Source of the DNA: Lepas anatifera
Taxonomy: Eukaryota; Arthropoda; Thecostraca; Lepadidae
Direction of reading: 5' to 3'
DNA: 64,000 nucleotides
NCBI GenBank assembly: GCA_034440635.1
Contig: JAOTON010001526.1
Location: forward strand, 715,501 to 779,500
Positions 12,903-25,094 of the stretch are shown here, piece after piece; position 1 is the first letter of the stretch; each line of letters begins with the position of its first letter. The notes under the pieces are model-generated. The model saw nothing but the letters and a program-made list of their open reading frames with translations. It was not told the DNA's origin and did not search any database. The translations under genes were made by a program, and so were the position numbers.

Positions 12903-14214
12903 GCGTAATCTAGTTCTTCTAGAATTCGGTGACCCTGTTTTTTTCAGACTCATTTTAGGAGAACAAAATGGCCTTACATGGTCTAGAAAGGGTGCCATAA
13001 CTTGTTGACCTGATCTGACCTGATGTTAATTTTTGGTGGTGAGTTGTCAAGTTGATCCCCTAAAGGCCAGCAAAGCGACGTACGTCTTGTTTAAATTGGC
13101 GCATAATAGTTTGCGAAAAAACGAGGAGAGGGGTCCGATCTGACCCTCACTACGGTCTCGGGAACCGGAGCTGACACGGAAAAACTTGAAACGGCGCTGG
13201 AAGCGTCTTAATGTCTTCTACTTTCAAAGTCAGCTTGAACCATGTCTGTGGACCCGTGACGTTACAGAGGGCTAAAATGAGTCAAATTCTGACCAACTTA
13301 GCTTTATAACCTATCACTTTATAAGCTTTATAACTATAACTATTAGTTTTTACCTTTATAACTCGCTAACCATTAGACATAGAACAAAGTCAAAGGCATC
13401 GATGAGTTCATCTAGACCCCAAACATTTTAATGATATGCAACATGACCTTGAAAGGTACCATCGCACCCTTGACCTCAGGTGAAGGTCAAATTAAATAAA
13501 AACCTTTTCAGGCTCATATTGTACATCATTTGAATCCTTGGGTCATGCTCGTCACTATGATGTGCAAATTTTCTACTGTAACTTACCTCGTCCAAAAGTT
13601 AAAGACCCAAACAACATCGAAAACTGCGACTTTTCTGACCTCTGGTGACCTTGTTATTGACCTGACTTCAAAATGGTTGCCAGCAGACAGGTTTGTCCCT
13701 TCAAAGATTTCGCATGATGTTTAGAAACCTAATCTAGCTCTTTTCTTCTAGACGCCGAGTTACACCCTGTCGGCCTCATTTTGGAATACTGTAATCGTCT
13801 TACATGGGTTTCAAAATGTCTTCAAACTCGTTTACCTGGCCGGCCCTGATGCCAATTTTGGTCATAAGTTGTGGAATCAATCACTCTAGAGGTGTGCAAA
13901 GTGACGAGGCTCTCACTTAAATTGACTCGGAAGCATTTGCGAAAAACCAAGGGAGGTCTAATCGGACCCACCAGCGGTGAAATTGCTCAGCATAATTTAA
14001 ACTACTGAATGTGTATCTGACCAAGACATTAGTCACAAAACCTATGTGTTTTTGGAAACGGCAACTGAGAAACACAGGCTCCATAAAGCAATTCCTGGCC
14101 TGTGGAGTGTTTGAACACTGGGCGAGATGAAATATATTGTTTGGTAGCGAATAACTGCTCGATTGGATGCTTATCTGAGCAAATTTCGTTAGAAAGTTTG
14201 AAGAATGCCTGAAA

Positions 14215-14378
14215 TTTTAGGCATTCTGCAGAATGCCTAGGCATTCTTCAGAATGCCCAGACACTTTGGCAATCTGCAGTTTGCCTAGGCATTTTGCAGA
14301 TTGCCTGGGCATTCTGCAGAATGCCAAACTGGCTGGGCAATCTGCAGAATGCCTAGGCATTCTGCAGAATGCCTGGTT
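14215..14378. repeat. Array of short palindromes in the right arm
   Basis: At least six ggcattctgcagaatgcc-type palindromes, the mirror of the array at 9328-9440 but longer. Confidence 0.8.
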
Positions 14379-15175
14379 CTTCACCTGCCTGTAACATACA
14401 TACATACATGCCGTCAGTAAGAATTTGTCCTATATATACTGTGTGAAAATGGCCTGGTGAGTTGCATTACTTTTCTGGAGTTTTTAAATTACGATTCTGC
14501 TTAGTCTGGACCTAGAAAAACGCAAGGATCGATCCAAAGGGGTGGATTTCAACCAAGGGGACCCGAAAAGCGAGACAGGAGAAGCAAAGTCACTATTCTT
14601 AGATCCGTGGAGCCGTCTCCTGTGGACGCCAAGCTCATATGTCAGGCGCTGAAGGCGCCGTGGACGACCTTCAAATGCGGGAACTGTGTGGTACCTGCGC
14701 TTTGAACGGACTTTAGAGGGTGACCCTGACAGAGGAGCCCTATTTACCGGTGTCTCCCATTGTTTTCTGAAAAAAATATGTTGACTATTTGGCAGTCCCG
14801 GTCCAGACAGCAATGCCCCCTGCGGCCAAATATGCCCCAGTACTTCTCGGTTTGACTTTGAAGTGCTCGCTACATAACAATTCCACGAATCGTGTCAGGA
14901 CAGCGTGCCTTTTATTGAATGAAAGGCACCCCTCCCCTCCTCTCCCCTAAGTGGTATAGACCGCTCCCTGAGACTTTGCTTCCGCCTCAAAGTAATCATA
15001 GGTCCGTCAGTGGTACAATGAGTGTGGTACGCAATTTTACAGGCATTTATACAGATATGGCGGACGATTTGAAGTGCTGGAAATAAAGTAGAGTGACGTT
15101 TTATTATAGTGGCATCGTATAGATAGCGCAGTACAGCATTGTGTGCCATTGCCACATTTGTATAGGTTTGTGAAA

Positions 15176-15277
15176 ATGTCCGTAACAGTGGTTTTCTGCT
15201 CCTTTCTTATATTTTCTATTGCTCCTGCGTTTACGCTGTTGCAGTCACGGTACTTGCACAATAGCCTTGGAGCTAAG
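15176..15277 (+). CDS. Candidate first exon with signal peptide, 34 codons
   Basis: ATG at 15176 opens a strongly hydrophobic segment (MSVTVVFCSFLIFSIAPA) that looks like a secretion signal cut near IAPA. The frame reaches AAG|gtaatg, a good splice donor, in phase 0. I cannot place a second exon. It cannot be the missing start of the transglutaminase, which needs phase 1. A chance hydrophobic frame is a real alternative. Confidence 0.25.
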
Positions 15278-16216
15278 GTAATGGGTCATTCACCATGGGC
15301 ACGTGAAGGCGAATACCGCATGTAAATACACGAATAAGCACAATGAAGTGTGAACTTTTCCTTCAAGCAGAGGCCTAATGTGGTGGAAGACAAAATATTC
15401 TGTTTTTTTTTAATTGACTAGACCAGGTAGCATACGAGCTAGCAGTGAAATCGATGGCATGCGAGCTGAAGATATGGTGAGATAATTTATTTCATGATCT
15501 TACATCTCTATCGAAATATTCAAAAATGTTGCCCTTGGGCGGCGTTTGTCTGATGCAGATAGAGCCAGTGTGAATACGGAATGTAGAATGTGAATACAAA
15601 CATACACAAATCCAAATAGTCGTCCATAAGGCAAATAAAGTTGTATAGAATATCGCCTTCTTTCGATATCAGGAAACCTTTTAAGTGCAGTCTCCATGAA
15701 CTTGGCTGCACACACGATAGCTTAGAAGGCCTTTTTACCTTTTTACGTTAGCGAGTTAATGGGAATACCACACCAGGGCGCGTTCGGGTGGTCGTGACTC
15801 GGCGTTTCATTATCCTTAACAACTCTTGTTTTCTGTCTGTCTAAGCTTTTTAGCTTGTACATTCAGCTGAGAATAGAAGCTTTGAGCCAAGAAGCCGAGT
15901 AATTTGAAATAACTATCACAAGCGCTCGGACTACCTCACACAACAGATTCCAAACGGGTTTACGACTTTAGCCAAATAAAGCATGACTTCCTGGCTGCAG
16001 GTTTCCCGAATCATCCCTTCAGGTATTCCCGAGCCGAGCATAAGGTGGAAGTGTTACGACAGCAAATGATGCAAGTCTGCGGAGGTTTCTTAGAGCTTGC
16101 AGTGGTAGTGGCAATTAAGTGGTATCTTGAAACCTAAGATGCACTGAGCCACCAGTACATTTTTCTCGTATCTGTACTGTGTTCCAAAGGAGGAAAGAAG
16201 ACGCGGAGGGCCGAAA

Positions 16217-16411
16217 ATGGCACATCGTAATAGTCGACAGGTCATACTGGTTTTCTTCGTTGGATGTTCTTGCTTCTTGTTTTGCGCGGTATTTCTCGTT
16301 AGGGGCCCTAGCAGCCTTCAGATGAGGGTGTCACTTCCCTTGTCGAACGGGGAGCAGAGCTTCAATTATTCAGGAACAGAACGCACTGGTCCCCAGTGGA
16401 ACAGTATCTGA
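16217..16411 (+). CDS. Candidate small membrane-anchored frame, 64 aa
   Basis: ATG in a fair context (cgaaaatgg) begins MAHRNSRQVILVFFVGCSCF, a short basic head followed by about 20 hydrophobic residues. This is the layout of a type II membrane anchor such as begins many Golgi glycosyltransferases. The frame stops after 64 codons, and I see no strong donor before that. It may be a lone exon, a small protein or chance. Confidence 0.22.
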   Translation: MAHRNSRQVILVFFVGCSCFLFCAVFLVRGPSSLQMRVSLPLSNGEQSFNYSGTERTGPQWNSI

Positions 16412-18344
16412 GGGCTGAGGGACCCTCGGGAGGGGTCAGGGCCCAAAAATGTTGCCTAGTCTGTGTGTAAAAACCCTTGAACTGCAAGAAAATGTTAAAA
16501 CGCGATGGGTCAACTAAAGTTGTAAAGTGTTCAGTATTGTTTTAGAGCATGAGGCATTTTGTTTCAGCATTCACCCCTTACTTTCAAAATTGGTGGGCAT
16601 AGAGTGTGTAGCTTTTTATTTGGATGGGGAAAAACTTTAATCTTTTAATCTTCCGGTGGCCTCCGTTAGGACAATGGTGTACTATAAGCATGTTCTGATA
16701 CTTGAAGCCCGAAGTCCCGCGCAAAATAAATATCTATCTGTTATTGTGTTCGACTTGTGACAATGTGATGGATCCTTGGCTCATGCTAACGTTACAAATA
16801 GATTTTGCGAACTTATTCATTATTGCACTTGATATGGTTCAGCATGTAACATGTGTTAATGGTCTGAGCGCAGTCATTTCTATTTTAGCCGATTGGGAGC
16901 TCCCAACAAAGCTCTTCGTTAATATCTGGTGACCTTGATATAAATCTGCCTCAATATTGGCGAACAAAAACTGATTTGATTGGAACACAAAAATGCCAAA
17001 GAGAATGTTAAGTTTGAATGTTTATTGAAGATTAATTATTATATATGAAATAAAAGTGCCAGACAGTTCAACGGCAGAGCGTCTTTTTCAGTGGCGAAAC
17101 GAAAAATAAGTTTAACTGACACGAGACACCTGAACGTAAGCCATCACACCTAACCCACATCAACATTTTCTTGAAAATAGTTTGGTCTCTTTGTTTTGGA
17201 GACATGCTGACCAAATTTCGACGTGCATTGGAGTCAAAAATGTATTTTTCTTGCCTCTGCTAGAGTCGTAAATTGCGAGTTGGCTTTACAGTTACGGAAA
17301 GAATAAAGGGTAACGGCATTGATCCAGACTTCTCAGGGAGAATGCAACGATGTTTGGCTTCAAAATGGTAAAAGCTCCTCCATAATCACCATTACCCACA
17401 TGCTGCACAAAAACACCACACAGTCATCTCCTTTCGCTTCCTTGCACGCCCACACAGCCTGCTCCAGACGTCAGGTGTGTAACAGCACGTGCTGGGGGTC
17501 ACGTGACGTGGTCGACCTTGCCCAAACACGGCTGAGCGTGGCCATTAGAACAGCGGACGCTGGAGTAACAATCGGCAGCCGCTGTCCGCCGCTGCAATTG
17601 ATATTCAGCCGGTCGTGCTAGCAAGGTTGGACGTCTCCGCGGGCGGCGTGCTCAGAACCAGTTTTCTGTGCGATGGCAGCGTCAGCTGCAGCAGCAGGGG
17701 CGGCCAAGTCTGCCATGTGTTGTCCAGCCCAGAGTGTCCCCGGAGTACGCCCACGTCGACGCGCGTGCACGAGAGACGCACAGGCGAGCTTCCAGTGAGG
17801 AGAAGACAGCAGGCGGGTTGGATGTGTGAACAGGTGTGGCATCAGGATCGGTGTGATGATGTTTGCTCACACTGCGGTGGTAGTGGCATCTGCTATCGCC
17901 GGATGGGAAGTTTGCACTGATGTATTGGCTGAGGATGACGAGTGAAGTGTCAGTAGAATGACATGGTGCGATCGCCCAGGTTGTGAAAGCAGTGTTGACT
18001 TCAAAACAACAGTGTGAGCTTGATTCCTGGTTTGAATTCACCATCGCGCAGGGTAGCCCTCGACTTCGCTTGGCCCTATATCATCAGAAGCGGAGGAGGC
18101 CGTGAGAAGGGAGCATGTATCGGTACAGGCGGTACCACAACCCCGCCTCCTTCTCCATAACACCACACAGGGACAGATGTAAGTCCGACCTTGACCCTGC
18201 GGCTCTGCCCACATGCCCACACACCAGCTACACCCACTGAACAATGTTCGTGGCTGTTTTTTTAACCTGTTTTTATCTTTAAACAAGAGTGTAAAACTCA
18301 TGACGCCGGATCTCACAAACTGAAAACAGCGATGTCTCAGTTAA

Positions 18345-19354
18345 CACGCGCCCCGCTGGGGGGAAATTCGCCCCCTCCTGGTTTTCCCCGAATAACGCAA
18401 AAACAAAGAGACGCAGAACAACGAAACTTACAGTACCTTATCCCTGATCCATTTTACGCATCTCACCAATTTTTTTGGTCAGGTCATGTCAGGTCAAGGA
18501 GCTATTCAAGGTCAAGCGACCCAACCTCAAAACTTAAAATTACGAGTTCGAAGAAGCGCCTAAGGAGCATCAGCCGACCGATCAGTTTGAAACTTTCACA
18601 ATATGATCAGGCTATTAGGTTCTACAAATCTGCTATCTCGGAATTTTGATATTGTTGACCTAAGGTGGGGTCAATGTTTTGGTCACCCCATTATAAGTCT
18701 ATGGAGAAAAATAGAAAGGGCTCGTTTACTGTAAATACCGGATAGATAAAACTGAAAATGCTCAAACGGTGTACTATTGTCACGATCTTGACCACAAAGT
18801 TGAGTTTTTGACCATCTGACCTCTGGAAGGTCATGCCAGGTCACAGGATCATACACTGATTGCTTTGCCAATAAATTCTCATTGAATTGAGATAAAGGCC
18901 CAATTTGGCTTGCATTGTGCTTGTATTGTCATGGGGAGTCGATTGATATGCAACATCACCATACCAGGTTACCCTGTGACCTTGACCTAGCTCGATGTCA
19001 GGTCATTCTCACAATTTGACCTAGCAAGGTCATATTATACATTATTCGATTTGCCACAATGAGAGGAATCCAATGATGCATAAATATTTGTTCTAGCTCT
19101 GCTGAGTAAAAATTTAGAGGGAGAAACGTACACTTCCCTGTTTTAAGCCTATGGGACATTATTTGACCTATGCTGACCTCAATATTGACCTGAAATAAAA
19201 ATAATTTTATAATTTCTCTTTGTCTCGTCAAGAGCTTTCAAACGCCGTTCGTAATTTTTCTCTAGGTTTCTTGGGAAATGAGATACGAAGGAAGGGGGGG
19301 TGAAATTTGCCCCCTCAGCGGGGCGCTTCATCCAGGGACCCAGCGGGGCGCGTG
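18345..19354. mobile_element. TTAA-flanked MITE, about 1.0 kb
   Basis: Terminal inverted repeats cacgcgccccgctggg and its complement are flanked by TTAA on both sides (18341-18344, 19355-19358). TTAA duplication is the hallmark of piggyBac-type transposons. The interior has many ggtca motifs and no long frame, so it is non-autonomous. A sequence related to its right half lies near 55950-56240. Confidence 0.8.
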
Positions 19355-19643
19355 TTAACTGTATTCTTAGCTTTTACTGTAAGTGTTCATTGTATGATAT
19401 AACTGTGTAACTTACCTTTACCTATAATAAATGTATGCATGCATGCATGAGCATCGGGCAGGGATAAATTCAGTTTTGGGGGCGGGAACATCAGGCCATG
19501 GCCCCTAAAGCGAAATAGAGATCCCAGCTCTCTTTTAGCCACCCTCACATAGCAAACTAGTGTTTCGTAATTAATGAGTTGGGGAGTATATGCCCGTTAG
19601 TAAACATCCTGATCCGCCCATGTCGGCCACCTCCTCCTCAGGG

Positions 19644-19839
19644 CATTGGCAGATCCAGGACCAGCTTTAGGGGGAGCAAAACTAACGTTTGGGGGGTTAG
19701 ATCGAGAAAAATCGCCAAAACATAGTACTTTTAAAGAAAAAAAACGGCCCAAATTTGGGCCTTTTGGGGGTGACAAAAGATACTGCTTTAGGCTTTGGTG
19801 GGTGCCATGGCCTCTTGACCCCCCTCGGATCCGCCAGTG
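19644..19839. mobile_element. Short hAT-like MITE
   Basis: The ends cattggcagatccagg and the complement of ctcggatccgccagtg are imperfect inverted repeats. They are flanked by 8-bp repeats cctcaggg (19636-19643) and cctcagag (19840-19847), 7 of 8 matching. An 8-bp duplication is typical of hAT transposons. Confidence 0.65.
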
Positions 19840-21074
19840 CCTCAGAGGCGCCCCTCAACCGCGTCGCGCGCCCAACCGGCTCGCAAGTGAGAAATGCCAG
19901 AACTGATCAGTGCGGGAACACGCGGGCACATGAATGATTACTTTAGAAGGTGATCCAGGCATAGACGCTCTGTTTGCCGTACCCTCTCGAAAAGGGGAAT
20001 TCCCTTACCATTCTAGGCCGCCCCCTCTGTGGTCGGCCACCTCCAGTGCCACCATTTGACTTTGTGACAGCCCCTCTCCCAACAGCGGCATCGTGGTAGG
20101 GTCATTCTAAACCTAAACATACCGAGGAGTTTTTTTAATACATGCCGAATAAAAATTCAAATTTTGGTATCGGAAACCATTTCTCGGAAATTAATAAGTA
20201 CCCCCTGGTGATGATGCCTCGCTAGGCATCATCCCCCCCCACTTAGAAATTAGAGGTCCGTCACTGTCACTGAGACCTTAAAAACTGGAGAACAACCTAA
20301 ACGCAAGCTCAGAGACGATATTCTCTAATGCTTTTGGCTTTGCTCCGGCTCGAAAAATCCTTTTCGCACTATATCATCTAACAATCATCATGCGTGATTT
20401 AAACATTTTAGCCCCTAGACTTATGCTCATAGCGTTACCCATTTCTCCTTTTCAACGGTATCGTGTCCAAACCCAGCCCGTCCATGTCATTGCTGGTGCA
20501 AACACGTGTTGCGCTCGAAGGTCGCTTGTCATCTCTATCCTCCAGCTTTGCGTGCAAAAGTGCGTTGCTTTACATATGTTCTGCATATTCCGCCTCCGCG
20601 GCGCCGTTCTATCATCTCGACTGCGCCTCCTCCATCGCCTGCGATCAGTGGTCGGGAATTTCGCCGCGCTCTGAACGATTCGCGGCGCGGTGGCTTGGCT
20701 GCTTAGTCGTTCTGAGATATAAGCCACAAATACTGGTTACAAGCCCAGAGCTGAAAATCCCGTAAAGTACTACATAATGTGCGCATATAAACTGTATTGC
20801 TACAGCTTAGAATGCTGAACGTATTCGAAACTTTATACATTCCTGCAGATTTCAGATGATTTTAGTGATCTCAGTTATAATTGGTATGAATTGGGCGTAT
20901 AATTTATAAAATACGCTTGAATGTCTTGATATTTAGTTGTCCTTGATCGTGGTCAGCTTCGTGGATTTAGCTCTCGTTTGTGCTCGGTCCTTTCATGTTT
21001 CAATATTCTCTGTTCACAATGTTTAGGGCGACGCGTTTTTGTGTGTCTGGGGGCTTGGCACACCGAACACTGAC

Positions 21075-21215
21075 GTCATATGACATCGCCAGCTCTCACC
21101 CTATGGGTAGGGTATTATGGGGATCTTAAACACTTATACAGAGTACTCACCCGGGATTCGAGTCCGGCTCAGAGACCTGAAAGCCGAGCACGTTTTTCCC
21201 GACACCAGTGCATCT
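21075..21215 (-). mobile_element. SINE-like element, family B
   Basis: It carries catatgacatcgccagctct, ggtagggtattatgggga and a minus-strand B box (gggattcgagtccggctc). It matches the copy at 33783-33940. Boundaries are approximate. Confidence 0.6.
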
Positions 21216-21869
21216 CAGAGGAAAGCTATTCAATGATTTGGATAGTCTCCTTTGTCTGGCAAACTCTGCCAGACCTTAATCTATTTATTTCACTCATACC
21301 TATTGGATATCCGTGAACAGCCCAATTTCCCATGCTCTGGTTATCGGGACTGCCCTTTGTAGCACAAAAAGAGATGGACTGCGCTGATCACTCGTCTTCA
21401 AACAATCCCTAGCTTCTCCACATCTGCCAAGTTTCCACCAAGTTGTCAGTGTTATATATTGGTCTCTCGTCAATCAATCTTCCTCGTCTTCTTCTACGCC
21501 ACGTCCTTGACGGTGTCGCTGTAAAAACAAGTTCTTCAGACATCATCAGGACTTTTCACACAGCCACAGAAAACACCGTGCATATCTCGGCACTGAGCTC
21601 TGATCTCTGTTTCTTGTTTGCTCTTCTAACTACGTTAGAACCATCGAGATGATTGCATATCCGATAAAAAGTGTGCAAAAAGTTGCCAGATGCAAAACAG
21701 TTGGTGACAGAGAAATCAACATTCTGCGGGTCTCAGAGAAAAACGCTGAAATGATGCGGCAGCATTGGACCGTACGATCTGTTGATCGACAGAGCACAAA
21801 GCACACTTAGCACGAGCGTGTTGAAACGACATCTCTTCTGCGTGTTAGACTGACATACAGCCTAGAAAT

Positions 21870-22190
21870 GTGACCGATACCGATTATTATGTTAATATTT
21901 TTTGGTCCCCAATTATAGGATGAGGTCACCAGGGATGGCCTATGCTACAGCTGCGCTACCGAATCACGCAACGCTACAGTACGATTCAAACAAAAACTAC
22001 ATTGCAGAAATAGCAGTTGGAATTTCAAAGACTTTCGACTGGAATTCCACGAACAAATTTGACCGAAACTGATTATTATATTTATATTATTTGTTGGTCC
22101 CTAATTCCATGGCGGTTGCCAGAAATAGTCTTTGCTGCAGCTGAGCTTCCGATTCATCCTACATTACGATAGAAACCTTGCGGAAATACT
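21870..22190. repeat. Two diverged tandem copies of an about 185-bp unit
   Basis: tgaccgataccgattattat and tgaccgaaactgattattat start matching blocks that share ttggtccc, the gctacagctg/gctgcagctg step and ttacgat. Confidence 0.6.
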
Positions 22191-24884
22191 TTCGCGAGTT
22201 CGCTGTAATGCTAGACGTAGCTAGAGTACTTGTATTTTTGCTATGATGCACATTTACCGTATACTGATACTCAAATAATCTCGCTGAAAACCTGAATACT
22301 GATCTTTCAAACAAAAATGAAGAAGAAGCGTTTGTCTAGGACCCATCTAGCCTTTATTTTTGAAACTCTGCTCCCTGCAGCATATGATAAGCACGGGTAT
22401 GTCCTCAATTAGAATGTCATCTGCGGAAGTTTTTGAAAAGCGCTCATCGTAATAGCTGCAGCGCGTAAGCTTGGAGTGTATTCCATGGCGACCCAGGAAC
22501 TATTTATTCTGCGATCGATTGCCAGGATCTAGAGTTGACTCTCAAGATATTTCAATTTTCTGAGAGGGGCACAAAGCATGTGTTCAGGGCTGCAAGACTG
22601 CAGGACACGAATCATTGTATTTACAGAGGTATGACATGACAACATTTGATGGCATTACTGGTTATACTGTCCTGATGGCGCCGAAAATCGGAGTTCAGGG
22701 ATAGAGGTCGAAAATCTACCAACTCGCCAACAATATTGGTGACATAAGTAGTGGCGAATCCAGGGGGAAGGCATTTGCCCCCTCCCCCGAAACGGAAAAT
22801 CTCGGGGAAAAACTATGTTTTTGCCCCTGCCCCCAAAGCAGTCGACCTCCTTTATAGTTTATAAGCAGGATTTTGGCGCTTCAGCTCTTAACTTCAAACA
22901 GAACCACTTATGTTCAGTGTAAATATTGGGTCTTGAATAGGGAATAAAGTACCTTGAGCCCATATTTGTCACCCCGTGACGTTTTTTTTGTTCTTGCTCT
23001 TTGACTCAAACATCCTAAATTCTACCGTCAAGTCATGTAACTGTAGCACAATTTTTCACTGCGTGACAATTTTTTTTTGCTTTTCGATTGTGGTTTGCCT
23101 CTCTCAAACCGACCGGCCAAATACACCGCAGCACGTAAGTAGGTCAAATCGGTGTCAAAATGGGCTGGATTGTGCGCGCCTCAGCGTGAGACGTTGACTT
23201 TTAGTCTGCAAGTACGCCATTTAAGATTTCAAAGGACTCGGATGGTCTGGAAAATGATCCTTTTGATGTCAAAACTCAATATTCATGAGTACAAAAGTCT
23301 AGTTTGAAATTCTGTTGGTGGCACTTAGACACTTTTTACGACCTGTTTTCAGGGATATGTGTAATGCAATAGTAACCGGCTGCTTACTATGCTGTATTAT
23401 TTTTCGCTGTAAATACACTACGCCACGGCCAAATTGATATTAAGGCCCATTCACACTAGGCTGAATCTACCAATATTTTTTGGTAGATCTTACATGCTTT
23501 TGTAAATTGAGTCGGCTGAAATCTTATTTTTTCCAAGTGTGAATGGGGCAATAGCATGTTACGTTTGCTGCAAAACTAAGTTGCGTGACCATTTTTAAGC
23601 TATAGCGACCAAAAATCCATATCGTAGCGTAAAGCAGGCCGTTGGCCCCGTCGCCCTCTGGTCGTGATTATACAGCTCTTACTAAGAACTTTGCGTTATC
23701 ACTTGTTTAGGTCTACATGCCCATGCATATGAGGGCCAGAGGTAACTTGTAGTGGCCACCAAGCAAAAGCCCCATTAACTGTGGAGCTGTTCTTGCAGCA
23801 AGTGACGCAATCACGGGCTGATGCGAAGCAGTAACATTTCATTACCTTTCCTATGGCAACGGCGTCGACCTCGACTTTTAATTAGGTCAGACCCAGCGAT
23901 AGAGACTAGGTTCATTTTCCGTGTTCAGCTGCCCACAGGAGACAGTGCAAGGCTTTACAGTTTTAAAGGAGCTTTAGCTACATATCAATCCCAACATTGG
24001 TTATTCCTTGCTTTACAGTTTCGTGTCTTTAACCGGTTTTGTTGGAAATATTTTTTCTTTATCTGATCATGCCTGCACCCGAAGTGGCCGGGCCCTTCCA
24101 AATTATTTTCGAGAGAGAGAGAGAGAAGGGGGGCTCAGTCTGCATTTTCTATTTTACCAAATTGGTAGGGGAGGGTGGGGTGGGTTGTATCAGTTTTTAC
24201 TCCAGGTTCATTAATTTCGTAACTACTTGGGATGGCCCCGTGATTTCAATACCATCTCGTAGCTGCATCCTTTGGCTTCCTTTTGCCGATATATTTTTTC
24301 TTAATCTTTACTGGTTTGTCTCCTACTGCCCGGCGAATGGACCTTTTCACTTGATACAACTTACCCCACCGGTTGGGTGAGTTGTATCACATGGTGGGTT
24401 AAGTTGTAACAGTGTGTCACGTTTTGGAGACTGTGCCTGCTACCGATCATGGCCGTGGGAACAACATACAACGAATTTAGAATTTAATTATAAACTTAAC
24501 TTGCATTTTATTGGACCTAACTATGGCCAATACAGTACGAAATTCATGGCGACAAAAAGCGCAAACGAAACATCAACCGTCCAAGTGTAAAAGTGACCAG
24601 TTTGGAAAAAGGAAGCCAACACGATGCGTCGAAACGGGCAAATTCTTGACTAGGTACCAGCAGACTTAAGCCAGGGCTAAAGTCTGTTCAATCTGCAACT
24701 GTTCAATCTGAAAAGCCTAAACGTATTAGTTATGGACTTACTAAGTAATCCTCTCACAATAGTTACGGGAAGGGTTGTATCAGGGATACGGATGAATTGC
24801 ATGGATGTGGGAAGTGGGAGGCGGGGGGAGCAGGGGTGTCCCTCGAATTTTTGAAGCGAAGGTGGGGATGTGGCCATAACTTCT

Positions 24885-25075
24885 CGGGACTTGTTGGACT
24901 TTAATTTTTGTTTTTGCTTTCATTCCATCAGCGTGGCCTGTCTTGTACTTATCCTGGCCCGCACTTTTTGCAGAAAAATATTTTTACCTATTTTTTTCGT
25001 TGTGGCTACCTGTGATGATATAGTGTTTTTTGGAAAAAATGAATCTGTGGCGACATCCCTAATGAGCTGTATAGG
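24885..25075. repeat. Left copy of an about 185-bp direct repeat
   Basis: The block starts ggacttgttggactttaatt and ends near ccctaatgagctg. It is repeated at 26374-26560 with roughly 85-90 percent identity. Confidence 0.85.
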
Positions 25076-25094
25076 CAGCGTGGGGTGCCTACCC

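Larger units (their letters stand above)
9290..14410. mobile_element. Large element with about 1.1-kb terminal inverted repeats
   Basis: The left arm (about 9290-10385) reappears inverted at about 13350-14410. The outer ends read ttacaggcagggtgaagaac on the left and its near-complement on the right, next to tatgtatgtatg-type repeats. Internal landmarks are also mirrored, such as the block with gggcgagatgaaat and the ggcattctgcagaatgcc array. The arms are roughly 80 percent alike by eye, so the structure is old. No transposase frame is visible between them; a TTAA-flanked MITE is nested inside. It may be a non-autonomous foldback-type transposon. Confidence 0.75.
14411..18340. other. No supported gene; GC-rich block at 17470-18200
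   Basis: Apart from the two candidate exons at 15176 and 16217, nothing is recognisable. The block 17470-18200 is GC- and CpG-richer than its surroundings and has overlapping short frames on both strands. It could be a promoter or first exon, but no donor in the phase needed by the transglutaminase was found. Confidence 0.45.
19848..24164. other. No supported gene
   Basis: Holds the family B SINE, the 185-bp duplication, a CpG-rich patch at about 20480-20720 with frames on both strands, and a gtggcgaatccaggggg hAT-like end at about 22748. Nothing resembles a known protein. Confidence 0.55.

Noticed and set aside
17672..17797. Short frame MAASAAAAGAAKSAMCC as the missing transglutaminase first exon
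   Set aside because: Its only good donor (cca|gtgagg) is in phase 2, while exon 1 at 27537 requires phase 1; there is also no family resemblance.
20390..20765. Several frames on both strands in a CpG-rich patch
   Set aside because: Overlapping frames on opposite strands with no recognisable motif; explained by low stop-codon density in GC-rich DNA.
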